Notes: generated from the letters alone by a model not told the origin. A stretch of 64,000 nt of DNA from Castellaniella sp049671645 (GCF_049671645.1 NZ_JBATVG010000028.1:1-64000); one strand, 5' to 3'. Counted from the first letter of the stretch, positions 35,139-43,850 are shown. Numbers and translations are program-made.

Positions 35139-35152
35139 GACATCATGATGTC
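35139..35152. promoter_or_regulatory. 14-bp perfect palindrome in the divergent catabolic promoter, candidate GntR operator
   Basis: GACATCATGATGTC is an exact palindrome in the 157-base gap between the minus-strand operon (start 35059) and the plus-strand hydrolase (start 35217). It sits about 80 bases from the left start and 65 from the right, suitable for control of both. GntR-family sites are often such short symmetric boxes; assignment to the operon's own regulator is inferred. Confidence 0.6.
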
Positions 35153-35216
35153 AACATGTCATAATAACTTTACATCTTATCCACACTGTACCGCGCTATA
35201 AAACGAGGAGCCATTG

Positions 35217-36101
35217 ATGAAAATCGGACGCTGTTCATGGGAAGGCCAGATCCGGCTGGCCACGATCGACGAGGCGAATGACACCGCCACATTCCTGGCG
35301 CCCAGCCTGACTCACGGGGCCAACCCCTTGCTGGATCTGATTCTTGCGGGCTCCGCCACGGAACTGCCCCCGGCAGGCACGGCGGCCCTGCGGGACGTCC
35401 GGTTCCTGGCCCCGTTCTCCGAACTGCGGCGCAATGTATTCGCCGTCGGCAAAAACTATCGGGAACATGCCGCCGAATTCGACCGCAGCGGCTTCAACGC
35501 CACTACCGGCGCCGCCGCCATCCCGGAATATCCGCAGTTCTTTTCCAAGGCCACAACCACCCTCTCCGGCCCCAACGACCCGATCCGTTTCGACCACGGC
35601 TTCACCCGGTCGGTCGACTATGAAGGCGAAATCGGCGTGATCATCGGCAAGACCTGCCGCCGGGTCGCCCCCGACGAGGCCATGGATCATGTCTTCGGCT
35701 ACGTGCTGCTCAACGACGTCACCGCGCGCGACCTGCAAAAGCAGCACGTGCAGTGGCACCTGGGCAAATCGCTAGACACGTTCTGCCCGCTCGGCCCCTG
35801 GATCGCGACGCGCGACGAAATCCAGCCGCAGGACTGCCTGCTGCGCACCTGGGTCAATGGGGAACTGCGCCAGGAGGCCAGGTTTTCCGACCTGATCTTC
35901 GATGTGCCCACGTTGATCTCGACGCTCTCGCAGGGACTCACCCTGCTTCCGGGAGACATCATCGCCACGGGAACGCCCGTGGGCGTGGGCATCGGCTTCT
36001 CGCCGCCGCGTTTCCTGCAGAACGGCGATGTCGTCAGGGTGGCAGCCAACGGACTGGGAGAACTCCACAATCCGGTCTCCGCCCAGGAGGCCGCGAGATG
36101 A
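35217..36101 (+). CDS. fumarylacetoacetate hydrolase family protein
   Basis: 294 residues from ATG 35217, with AGGAG 6 bases upstream. VGKNYREHAAEF, then PQFFSKATTTLSGP, VDYEGEIGVIIGKTCR (metal-binding acids) and LNDVTARDLQK are the standard FAH-domain blocks. FAH-family enzymes cleave or decarboxylate acylpyruvates and 2-oxo-dioates. It probably performs a late step of the pathway whose other enzymes are encoded divergently. Coupled to the next gene by ATGA overlap. Confidence 0.87.
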   Translation: MKIGRCSWEGQIRLATIDEANDTATFLAPSLTHGANPLLDLILAGSATELPPAGTAALRDVRFLAPFSELRRNVFAVGKNYREHAAEFDRSGFNATTGAAAIPEYPQFFSKATTTLSGPNDPIRFDHGFTRSVDYEGEIGVIIGKTCRRVAPDEAMDHVFGYVLLNDVTARDLQKQHVQWHLGKSLDTFCPLGPWIATRDEIQPQDCLLRTWVNGELRQEARFSDLIFDVPTLISTLSQGLTLLPGDIIATGTPVGVGIGFSPPRFLQNGDVVRVAANGLGELHNPVSAQEAAR

Positions 36102-36814
36102 GCGCCGCGCCCACGCCCACCCTGCATATCCTGAGCGCCGGCGCCGCCAAAGGGCTGGTCGGCCAAATGGAAGACACGTTCGGACGCCGGCACGCGCATG
36201 CCATCTCGGGAGAATTCGGCGCGGTCGGCCTGATGCGCGAGCACTTCATGAGCGGCGCGGCCTGCGACCTGATCATTCTGAGCCAGAAGCTCATCGACGG
36301 ACTGGCTGCGGACGGTCTGCTTCAGGCCGACAGCATCCGCCCCCTGGGCGTCGTCCGGACCGGGATCGCCCACCGGGCAGGCGCTCCGGCGCCACGGGTC
36401 ACCGACCCGCACACCCTGGCCCAGGCTCTGCAGGCCGCTCCCGAAATCTACTTTCCCGATCCGGAAAAGGCCACGGCGGGCATCCACTTCATCAAAGTCC
36501 TGTCTGAGCTGGGGCTCGCTGAATCTCTTGCGCAGCGCCTGCGCCCCTTTCCCAACGGAGCCACCGCCATGCGGGAACTCGCCGCCCATGGCGCGCAAGG
36601 CGCCATCGGCTGCACGCAGGTCACGGAGATTCTGTACACCCCCGGCGTATCCCTGGCCGGCCCGCTGCCCGCCCGCTTCGAACTGGCGACGGTCTATGCC
36701 GCAGCCATCCCGACGAGGGCCGGCAATCCCGCCACCGCATCGAGCCTCATCGCGCTGCTCACCGGCCCCGATGCCGAGCAACAGCGGCGTCGGGGCGGCT
36801 TCGAACCCGCCTGA
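36098..36814 (+). CDS. ModA-like substrate-binding-domain protein lacking a signal peptide
   Basis: 238 residues. HILSAGAAKGLV and the paired lobes with DLIILSQKLIDGL are those of molybdate-type extracellular binding proteins. The N-terminus is MSAAPTPTLHILS, without a signal sequence, so the protein is cytoplasmic. It may bind a pathway intermediate or act as an enzyme of the same fold. ATGA overlap with the FAH gene shows they work together. No molybdate transporter genes are near. Confidence 0.75.
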   Translation: MSAAPTPTLHILSAGAAKGLVGQMEDTFGRRHAHAISGEFGAVGLMREHFMSGAACDLIILSQKLIDGLAADGLLQADSIRPLGVVRTGIAHRAGAPAPRVTDPHTLAQALQAAPEIYFPDPEKATAGIHFIKVLSELGLAESLAQRLRPFPNGATAMRELAAHGAQGAIGCTQVTEILYTPGVSLAGPLPARFELATVYAAAIPTRAGNPATASSLIALLTGPDAEQQRRRGGFEPA

Positions 36815-36856
36815 CGGCATCCCCGTCCAGCCTATCTTCTTCCCCGAGGAAACAAT

Positions 36857-37255
36857 ATGTCGATCACCCGAGGCAATCCGCCTGGCTTCAAGAACGTGCG
36901 CGCGAGCGTCTACAACCATTATGTGCGCGTCGACAGCCCCAAAAGTCTGATCTTCGTATCCGGCCAGCTCGCACGCGATGGCGACGGCCGCCAGGTCGGC
37001 GGCAACAGCATGCTGGAGCAGACCCGGCAATGCCTGCACAACCTGGAGCTCAGCCTGAAGGCGGCCGGCGCCACCATGGCCGACGTCGTATGGACAACGG
37101 TCTATACCGTGGACATGCGTGAATTCAAGCAGATCGTGGCGGCGCGCGAAGAATTCAGCCAGGCGGGCTGCCTTCCGACCAGCACCATGGTCGAGATCAG
37201 CCACCTGAGCGAACCCGGGCTTCTGGTGGAGATCCAGGCCATCGCCGCCATCTGA
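36857..37255 (+). CDS. RidA/YjgF family protein
   Basis: 132 residues with LIFVSGQLARD, EQTRQCLHNLELSLKAAGATMADVVWTTVY and a final EIQAIAAI, the RidA trimer motifs. RidA proteins deaminate reactive enamine/imine intermediates or, in subgroups within catabolic operons, act on related hydrolysable intermediates. The catalytic Arg position near 105 seems replaced (TSTMVEIS), suggesting a non-archetypal subgroup. Last gene of the plus-strand half of the regulon. Confidence 0.85.
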   Translation: MSITRGNPPGFKNVRASVYNHYVRVDSPKSLIFVSGQLARDGDGRQVGGNSMLEQTRQCLHNLELSLKAAGATMADVVWTTVYTVDMREFKQIVAAREEFSQAGCLPTSTMVEISHLSEPGLLVEIQAIAAI

Positions 37256-37369
37256 CGACATGCCATGGCCCGGCGGAACCCGCGCGGGCCATGGCAGCCG
37301 ACTTTCCCAGAAAATCGCCGGCCACAGCCATTACACTACGGGTCTCGTCTTCCACCTTGCGCAGACTCC

Positions 37370-38248
37370 ATGAAAGGCATCATCCTGGCCGGCGGTTCCG
37401 GCACCCGGCTGCATCCCATCACACGCGGCGTCTCCAAGCAGCTGCTGCCGATCTACGACAAGCCCATGGTCTACTACCCGCTCTCGGTCCTGATGCTGGC
37501 GGGCATCCATGACGTGCTGGTGATCTCCACCCCCGACGACCTGCCCGGCTTCCAGCGGCTGCTGGGCGACGGATCGGATTTCGGCATCACGCTGTCTTAT
37601 GCGGAACAGCCCTCGCCCGACGGTCTGGCCCAGGCCTTCCTGATCGGGGCCGGGTTCATCGGCCAGGAACGCGTGTGCCTGGTGCTGGGGGACAACATTT
37701 TCTACGGCTACGGCTTCAGCCAGATGCTGCGCGAGGCGGCTCAGCGGCCCTCCGGAGCCACGGTGTTCGGCTACCGGGTGGCCGATCCGGCACGATTCGG
37801 CGTGGTGGCATTCGACGCCGACGGCCGCGCCGTCTCGATCGAGGAAAAGCCGCAACGCCCCAAATCGCCCTATGCGGTCACGGGCCTGTATTTCTACGAC
37901 AACGACGTCGTGGACATTGCCCGCCAGGTCCGCCCATCGGCGCGCGGGGAACTCGAAATCACCGACGTGAACAACGCCTATCTGCGGCGGGGCGACCTGC
38001 ACGTCCAGGTGCTGGGGCGCGGCTTTGCCTGGCTGGACACCGGCACGCACGAAAGCCTGCTGGATGCCGGCACCTACGTGCAGACGATCGAACGCCGCCA
38101 GGGCCAGAAAGTCGCCTGCCTGGAGGAAATCGCCTTCAACAACGGCTGGCTGGATCGCGACGGGCTCCTGGAACGCGGCCAGCGCCTGGCCAAGACGGAC
38201 TACGGTCAATACCTGCTGGCGCTGGCCGGCGAAGGCCGCCAGACATGA
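37370..38248 (+). CDS. rfbA: glucose-1-phosphate thymidylyltransferase
   Basis: 292 residues, standard. LAGGSGTRLHPITRGVSKQLLPIYDKPM is diagnostic, and VLGDNIFYG carries the metal-binding Asp. It makes dTDP-glucose for dTDP-rhamnose or related sugars. Overlaps rfbC by ATGA. rfbB and rfbD are not in the window, so they must be elsewhere or the pair serves as a backup. Confidence 0.95.
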   Translation: MKGIILAGGSGTRLHPITRGVSKQLLPIYDKPMVYYPLSVLMLAGIHDVLVISTPDDLPGFQRLLGDGSDFGITLSYAEQPSPDGLAQAFLIGAGFIGQERVCLVLGDNIFYGYGFSQMLREAAQRPSGATVFGYRVADPARFGVVAFDADGRAVSIEEKPQRPKSPYAVTGLYFYDNDVVDIARQVRPSARGELEITDVNNAYLRRGDLHVQVLGRGFAWLDTGTHESLLDAGTYVQTIERRQGQKVACLEEIAFNNGWLDRDGLLERGQRLAKTDYGQYLLALAGEGRQT

Positions 38249-38793
38249 AAGTGATCGACACGGCCCTGCCCGGCGTGCGCCTGATCGAACCCCGGGTGTT
38301 CGGCGACGCGCGCGGCTTTTTCCTGGAATCCTTCAGCGCGCGCCGTTACCGCGAGGAAGCGGGCATCGATCTGGATTTCGTGCAGGACAATGTGTCGCGC
38401 TCCGCGCATGGGGTCCTGCGCGGCCTGCACTTCCAGCGCCGGCGCCCGCAGGGCAAGCTGATCCAGGTGATCGAGGGCGCCGTGTTCGATGTGGCGGTGG
38501 ACATCGACCCGCGTTCCGCGACGTTCGGGCAGCATGTCGCGGTGGAACTTTCGGCCGACAATCATCGCCAGATCTGGATTCCACCCGGCTATGCGCACGG
38601 CTTCTGCGTCACCAGCGATTCGGCGATCTTTCAGTACAAATGCACGGAGTATTACGATCCGGCCGACGAGGGCGGTCTTGCGTGGGATTGCCCGGATCTG
38701 GCGATCCCCTGGCCGATCGCCGATCCCATCCTGTCGGACAAGGACCGCCACCATCCGGGTGTGAAGGCGCTGTCGGCGCGACAGCCGCGCTGA
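38245..38793 (+). CDS. rfbC: dTDP-4-dehydrorhamnose 3,5-epimerase
   Basis: 182 residues. GDARGFFLESF, GVLRGLHFQ with the catalytic His, GKLIQVIEGAVFDVAVDI and WIPPGYAHGFCV are all canonical, more so than the epimerase at 559. Second gene of the rfbA-rfbC pair. It acts on dTDP-4-keto-6-deoxyglucose. Confidence 0.95.
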   Translation: MKVIDTALPGVRLIEPRVFGDARGFFLESFSARRYREEAGIDLDFVQDNVSRSAHGVLRGLHFQRRRPQGKLIQVIEGAVFDVAVDIDPRSATFGQHVAVELSADNHRQIWIPPGYAHGFCVTSDSAIFQYKCTEYYDPADEGGLAWDCPDLAIPWPIADPILSDKDRHHPGVKALSARQPR

Positions 38794-38853
38794 CGCCGCT
38801 GCGGCGGCTTCGAGCGCGGACGAGCCACGGCGCGGCCAAGGTCGCCCGGCGCC

Positions 38854-39669
38854 CTATTCCCGGATCCGCACAGTCAGGCTTTGCGCCGCCGTGCCCACGG
38901 GCCCATGGATGTCGCTCAGGACCGAAAACGTTTCGCCCAGCCCGGTCGGGCCGAAACTGACGCGCGTGTCGAAGCCGACCCACCCGGCCTGCGGCTGGCG
39001 CGTGAAGTGGATGGTCAGGTCCACATTGGCGAAAAACACCGCGTTCGGATTTTCACGAACCGCCAGGCCGTTGGCGGTATCGATCAGTTTCACGAAACCG
39101 GCCACGGGCGGATCGATTTCCCCGTCCACCAGAGGATACGCAGTGCGGATCCAGCTCTGTCCCCGGCCCGGGCGCACGTCGGCCCCCCGGCGAGCTTCCA
39201 GGGACGCGATGAAACCGCCGTCCCAGACCGATGAAAACGTCAGGGGCGGCATGGCGTCGGGCGGCGGCAGCGGCGCCCATTCTGTGCCCTGCACCCGCGC
39301 AGTATCGCTGGCCAACAGGCGCCAGATGCGCGCATGAATGCTGATCTGGTCCCCGTGACGCATGGTGGCTTCGATCAATTCGATCGAGCGGCCCGGTCGC
39401 ACCACCCTGACATCGATGGTGAATGGGCCGGAATGGATCACCCCCAGCACGTCGAACGACACGCGGGACACCAGCTTGTCGCTGGGCAGGCGGCGTTCTG
39501 CTTCGGCCAGCACGAGCCCGGCGGCCGCCGCCAGATGCTGCTCACCAGGCTGCCAGGCGCCCTGGGCATGCAAGGTGGACAGGAATTCGGTGTCCCCGCG
39601 GCGCACATAGAACGCGTCGGGATAGGGTTCGTCGGCGTGACCGAGGTGCAGGTTATGAGCGGTAGGCAT
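38854..39669 (-). CDS. acyl-CoA thioesterase family protein (TesB-like double hotdog)
   Basis: 271 residues from ATG 39669. HAQGAWQPGEQHLAAAAGLVLAEAER opens the first hotdog domain and GWVGFDTRVSFGPTGLGETFSVLSDIHGPVG closes the second, as in TesB-type thioesterase domain proteins. It would hydrolyse acyl-CoAs in the cytoplasm; substrate unknown. Convergent with rfbC and divergent from the Ada-like gene. Confidence 0.78.
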   Translation of the reverse strand: MPTAHNLHLGHADEPYPDAFYVRRGDTEFLSTLHAQGAWQPGEQHLAAAAGLVLAEAERRLPSDKLVSRVSFDVLGVIHSGPFTIDVRVVRPGRSIELIEATMRHGDQISIHARIWRLLASDTARVQGTEWAPLPPPDAMPPLTFSSVWDGGFIASLEARRGADVRPGRGQSWIRTAYPLVDGEIDPPVAGFVKLIDTANGLAVRENPNAVFFANVDLTIHFTRQPQAGWVGFDTRVSFGPTGLGETFSVLSDIHGPVGTAAQSLTVRIRE

Positions 39670-39755
39670 GCGCAAGAGTATAGAGGGTCTTTTGCGCACC
39701 CAGCGCAAGAAACGGAGTTCTTGCCATTGAATTCCAGTCTAAGCTTGACACCAAG

Positions 39756-40631
39756 ATGAACGGATGGAATGACGTCATGAACACAGTCACCATACACACC
39801 GCAGCCACGGACAGGCGCACAGCCCTGGTTGCGCAGGCCTGCCGCCTGATCGAAACGTCCGAGGCGGCGCCGACCCTGGACGAGCTGGCCGCGCAGGCCG
39901 GCATGAGCCCCTTCCATTTCCACCGCGTCTTCAAAGCCGAAACCGGCCTGACGCCCAAGGCCTATGCCACGGCCTACCGCGCCCGCAAACTGCGCGAGGA
40001 ATTGAACGCAGCCGACGGCACCGTCACCGATGCGATCTATGAAGCGGGTTTCAATTCCAGCAGCCGCTTCTACGAAACATCCGAACAGGTTCTGGGCATG
40101 CGCGCCAAAGAATACCGGGCCGGGGGCGTCGGAGCCGAAATCCGGTTCGCCGTGGGTCAATCCTCGCTGGGCGCGATCCTGGTCGCGCAAAGCCGGCGCG
40201 GCATCTGCGCCATCCTGCTGGGAGACGACCCCGACCGGTTGGTGCGCGACCTGCAGGATCAGTTCCCCAAGGCCATGCTGATCGGCGGCGATGGTGATTT
40301 CGAGCAATTGGTGGCCAGGATCGTGGGATTCATCGAGGCGCCCGGCATTGGCCTGAACCTGCCGTTGGACGTGCGCGGCACCGTGTTCCAGCAACGGGTG
40401 TGGCAGGCGTTGCGCGAAATTCCGCCCGGCCAGACGGTCAGCTATACAGAAATCGCCGAACGGATCGGCGCCCCCAAGGCCGTGCGCGCGGTCGCCCAGG
40501 CCTGCGCCGCCAACCACATCGCCGTCGCCATCCCCTGCCATCGCGTCGTGCGGCGCGACGGCAATCTCTCGGGCTACCGCTGGGGGGTGGATCGCAAGCG
40601 GGAACTGCTGCGGCGCGAAAGCAAGGAATGA
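39756..40631 (+). CDS. Ada-like AraC-HTH/methylated-DNA-cysteine methyltransferase
   Basis: 291 residues. An AraC-type HTH (LAAQAGMSPFHFHRVFKAETGLTP) is followed by an O6-alkylguanine methyltransferase domain with the suicide-cysteine motif IPCHRVV. The N-terminal zinc Ada domain that senses phosphotriester damage is absent, so regulation by methylation differs from E. coli Ada. The tag gene lies 182 bases downstream, forming an alkylation-repair group. ATG 39777 is an alternative start. Confidence 0.9.
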   Translation: MNGWNDVMNTVTIHTAATDRRTALVAQACRLIETSEAAPTLDELAAQAGMSPFHFHRVFKAETGLTPKAYATAYRARKLREELNAADGTVTDAIYEAGFNSSSRFYETSEQVLGMRAKEYRAGGVGAEIRFAVGQSSLGAILVAQSRRGICAILLGDDPDRLVRDLQDQFPKAMLIGGDGDFEQLVARIVGFIEAPGIGLNLPLDVRGTVFQQRVWQALREIPPGQTVSYTEIAERIGAPKAVRAVAQACAANHIAVAIPCHRVVRRDGNLSGYRWGVDRKRELLRRESKE

Positions 40632-40813
40632 GCGCGATGGCGCTGGGTCGGTGCCTGCGTCCGGGGTGTCCATTGCGCGCATCGGATACGTGCATACCGC
40701 CCTGCCATCTCCCCCGGCGCGACGCCGGAAACGCCTGCCTGCTACGATCCGGCTTTCGAGGCATCCGGCGCCACATGTCTTGGCGCCGGCTTCCGCAATC
40801 CAGAAGGATCACA

Positions 40814-41497
40814 GTGAATCTGACCTATCGGTGGCTCCACGACACGGTGCGCGCGCGTTTCGACTCCGACACGGCCATGGAGGCCTTTCTGCCCCAAACG
40901 CTTGCGCCCGATGAGTTGAGGCGCAAGGGCGACGACCGGTACCTGTCGGCGATGACGCAGCGGATATTCCAGGCGGGCATGCAGCATTCAGTGGTGGACG
41001 CCAAATGGCCGGCCTTCGAGGAGGCTTTTTCGGGCTTCGCGCCGGAGGCCATGGCCTTGCTCAGCGAGGCGGACCTCGAGGAGTCGCTGCGAAACAAGCG
41101 CATCATCCGCCACCTCGCCAAGCTGCAGACCATTGCCCAAAACGCCCGCTTCATCCTGGATATCCGCCGGGAACAAGGCCGCGGTTTCGGTGCTTTCATC
41201 GCCGACTGGCCGGCCACCGACATCATCGGACTCTGGCGTGTGCTTGCCCGGCGCGGCGCCCGCCTGGGGGGACGTTCAGGGGCCGGTTTCCTGCGCCTGG
41301 CCGGGAAGGATACGTTCCTGTTGACCAGCGATGTGATCGCCCGCCTGGCGTCAGCGGACATCATCGCCCGGGCGCCGGCCAGTCAACGCGACCTGCAGGC
41401 CGTGCAGGATGCGTTCAATGCCCTGCAACAAGCCTCCGGCAGGCCGCTGTGCCAGTTGTCTTCCATGCTGGCGCTGAGCATCCATCCAGCGTTCTAA
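40814..41497 (+). CDS. DNA-3-methyladenine glycosylase I family protein
   Basis: 227 residues from GTG 40814. FQAGMQHSVVDAKWPAFEEAF corresponds to the Tag fold (F.AGLSW..V..K...F...F), with SFSGFAPE following, and KLQTIAQNARFIL and FLRLAGKDTF continue it. It excises alkylated adenine. The classic Trp of the Tag motif is replaced by His and the four zinc-binding residues are not all obvious, so this is a divergent Tag relative. Lies beside the Ada-like gene. Confidence 0.72.
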   Translation: MNLTYRWLHDTVRARFDSDTAMEAFLPQTLAPDELRRKGDDRYLSAMTQRIFQAGMQHSVVDAKWPAFEEAFSGFAPEAMALLSEADLEESLRNKRIIRHLAKLQTIAQNARFILDIRREQGRGFGAFIADWPATDIIGLWRVLARRGARLGGRSGAGFLRLAGKDTFLLTSDVIARLASADIIARAPASQRDLQAVQDAFNALQQASGRPLCQLSSMLALSIHPAF

Positions 41498-41508
41498 GGC
41501 AACCACAA

Positions 41509-41546
41509 GAGAGGCGCCCGCCGAGGCGAGAGGCGCCCGCCGAGGC
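41509..41546. repeat. tandem duplication of 19 bases
   Basis: GAGAGGCGCCCGCCGAGGC occurs twice head to tail (41509-41527 and 41528-41546) in the short gap between the glycosylase and dbpA. It looks like a slippage duplication; no function is apparent. Confidence 0.8.
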
Positions 41547-41610
41547 CCCGCTACGGGTGCCATCGGCCGGGGGCCGATACCGGCAAACAAGCATTTGAAG
41601 CACGCGGACC

Positions 41611-43059
41611 GTGGCAAACGCATACACTGACGGTCATTCAAGCTTTCGCGGTTTCTCGCACCGCCCTATCGTGATCACAACGGACTTTTCCTCCCTGCCC
41701 CTCCTGCCCGCCTTGCTGGACAACATGAAAGGCCTGGGCTTCGAACGGATGACGCCTATCCAGGCGCAAAGCCTGCCTCTCATCCTGGAAGGCCGAGACC
41801 TGATCGCACAGGCCAAGACCGGCAGCGGCAAGACAGCGGCGTTCGGTCTGGGCGTGCTGCAGAACCTGGACGTCAACCGCCTGACTCCGCAGGCGCTGGT
41901 GCTCTGTCCCACCCGCGAACTGGCGGGCCAGGTCGCCCAGGAGCTGCGTCGGCTGGCCCGACTGATCCCCAACGTCAAGGTGCTCACGCTTTGCGGCGGC
42001 GCCGCCGCGCGCCGCCAGACCGAATCGCTCGCGCGCGGCGCCCATCTGGTCGTGGGCACCCCCGGCCGCATCCAGGACCACCTGGAGCGCGGCAGCCTGG
42101 ATCTGTCCAGCCTGAACACACTGGTGCTCGACGAGGCCGACCGCATGGTGGACATGGGCTTCTACGACGACATCGCCGCGATCGTCTCGCACTGCCCCGC
42201 CAAGCGCCAGACAGTGCTGTTCTCGGCCACCTATCCCGACAACATCCGCGCACTCAGCGCCCGCTTCCTGCGCAAGCCGGCCGAGGTCAAAGTCGAAGTC
42301 CGGCACGACGCCGATCGCATCGAACAAATTTTCTACGAAATCCAGGAAGGCGAAAGGCTGGACGCCGTGGTCACGCTGCTGACCCGCTTCCGCCCCGCGT
42401 CCACGCTGGCATTCTGCAACACCAAGATCCGCAGCCACGACCTGGTCGAACGCCTGCGGTCCGAAGGCATCAGGGCCCAGGCGCTCAACGGCGATCTGGA
42501 ACAACGCGAACGCGACGAAATCCTGATCCAGTTCGCCAACCAGAGCTGCACCGTTCTGGTCGCGACCGACGTGGCCGCCCGAGGCCTGGACATCCAGAGC
42601 CTGAGCGCCGTGATCAATGTGGACGTGACCAAAGACACCGAAGTCCACGTGCACCGCATCGGTCGCAGCGGCCGCGGCGACCAGAAGGGGCTGGCGCTGA
42701 GCTTGTGTTCGCCCGAGGAAATGCGCTGGGCGAACCTGATCGAGCAATACCAGGGCGCCGCGTTGAAATGGGCCGATCTCAAATCGGTGCGTTCCAAGCC
42801 CGGGCACCCCATGCCCGCCCCCATGATCACCCTATGCGTACAAGGCGGCAAAAAGGACAAGCTGCGTCCCGGCGACCTGCTGGGCGCCCTGACCGGTGAC
42901 GGCGGCCTGGCTTTCGAACAGGTCGGCAAGATCAACATCACCGAGTTCAACGCTTACGTGGCGCTGGATCGCCGGATCGCCAAGCAAGCGTTTGCGCGGC
43001 TTTCCAACAGCAATATCAAGGGACGCCGATTCCGCATGCGTTTTCTGGAAGAGTTCTGA
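41611..43059 (+). CDS. dbpA: DEAD-box RNA helicase DbpA
   Basis: 482 residues as GTG-initiated at 41611; GTG 41671 would give the more usual N-terminus (VITTDFSSLPLLPALL). Motifs: AKTGSGKTAA, PTRELA, VLDEADRMVD, SAT and HRIGRSGRG. The C-terminal KKDKLRPGDLLGALTGDGGLAFEQVGKINI is the DbpA RNA-binding domain that targets hairpin 92 of 23S rRNA. It functions in late 50S ribosome assembly. Confidence 0.93.
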   Translation: MANAYTDGHSSFRGFSHRPIVITTDFSSLPLLPALLDNMKGLGFERMTPIQAQSLPLILEGRDLIAQAKTGSGKTAAFGLGVLQNLDVNRLTPQALVLCPTRELAGQVAQELRRLARLIPNVKVLTLCGGAAARRQTESLARGAHLVVGTPGRIQDHLERGSLDLSSLNTLVLDEADRMVDMGFYDDIAAIVSHCPAKRQTVLFSATYPDNIRALSARFLRKPAEVKVEVRHDADRIEQIFYEIQEGERLDAVVTLLTRFRPASTLAFCNTKIRSHDLVERLRSEGIRAQALNGDLEQRERDEILIQFANQSCTVLVATDVAARGLDIQSLSAVINVDVTKDTEVHVHRIGRSGRGDQKGLALSLCSPEEMRWANLIEQYQGAALKWADLKSVRSKPGHPMPAPMITLCVQGGKKDKLRPGDLLGALTGDGGLAFEQVGKINITEFNAYVALDRRIAKQAFARLSNSNIKGRRFRMRFLEEF

Positions 43060-43073
43060 GCCGCGAGCCGCAG

Positions 43074-43097
43074 GCGCAAATCAGTCCTTGCGCTTTT
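43074..43097 (+). terminator. probable rho-independent terminator after dbpA
   Basis: GCGCAA (43074-43079) pairs with TTGCGC (43088-43093) across an 8-base loop and is followed directly by TTTT. It begins 15 bases after the dbpA stop. The stem is only six pairs, so strength is modest. Confidence 0.45.
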
Positions 43098-43200
43098 CAA
43101 GGGAAAACGACTTTCAGGGGCTCCAAAACAGAGCCGGCCTGCCGCGCGCTCGTGCTCATGCAATGACTCAGTCGGCAAAGGGGATCAATCCGATCCGCCG

Positions 43201-43530
43201 TCAATCGTCATCATCGTCGCCCTCATCGCCATAGTAGGCGCGATGGTATTCTTTCCACGCGCGCTCCTGATGCTTGCGCCAACGCTTTTCAGCGTGCTTG
43301 TAGGCGTGCTCGTCGTAATAATACGGCGCCCCCGGCACATAATAGGTCGGACCGGGCACCACGACGACACGCGGAGGAGGCGGTGGCGGCACGTAGTACA
43401 CGGGAGGTCCTCCGAACACGACACCCGGAATGCTGATCCCGATACTCAGGTCCACCCCACCCGCCTGTACAGCCGGGGTCCCCACGAATAATCCCAGCGT
43501 CAGCGCAGCCACGGATACTATTTTTCTCAT
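43201..43530 (-). CDS. small secreted protein with proline-rich and acidic tail
   Basis: 109 residues from ATG 43530. A clear signal peptide (MRKIVSVAALTLGLFVG, cleavage after VQAG) is followed by a YYVPPPPPP stretch, a Tyr-rich segment, a Lys/Arg/His-rich helix and a terminal DEGDDDDD. It belongs to the loose group of short PPPPP-type periplasmic or outer-surface proteins of Burkholderiales. Function unknown. Convergent with dbpA. Confidence 0.7.
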   Translation of the reverse strand: MRKIVSVAALTLGLFVGTPAVQAGGVDLSIGISIPGVVFGGPPVYYVPPPPPPRVVVVPGPTYYVPGAPYYYDEHAYKHAEKRWRKHQERAWKEYHRAYYGDEGDDDDD

Positions 43531-43742
43531 CGATCGTCTGCCAACAAATTGGGTAGCGCCATTGTCATGCAAGCACGGATGGGTGGGCGGGCAATGTACA
43601 TCAAGATATTACCCAGCCCGACATCCCCGCAGTCAGCGGTACAAATATTCACGCTTATTGCTTGAAAATACAGGCGCTTTCGATCGGCGGTGGCTCCCGA
43701 CCAACACCGGCTCCGGAAAACCGGTACAATCTCGCCCTACCG

Positions 43743-43850
43743 TCACGGGGGAGTAGCCGCGCTTCTTTCCGAAGCGGCTTGCATCAACATGCTTGGCTTA
43801 CGCCATGGTGCAAGCGGTTCCTGAACTTGGCAAGACCTTTGACTACTGTG
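43743..43850 (+). ncRNA. yybP-ykoY manganese riboswitch
   Basis: The conserved 5' element GGGGAGTAGCC at about 43747 and the 3' element GGCAAGACCTTTG at about 43829 are both present. Between them lie a hairpin (GCGCTTCTTTCCGAAGCGG-like) and TTACGCCATGG. These are the signatures of the Mn2+-sensing yybP-ykoY family as in E. coli mntP. It ends about 60 bases before the GDT1-family exporter gene, as expected. Activation of that gene by excess Mn2+ is inferred from the family. Confidence 0.85.
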
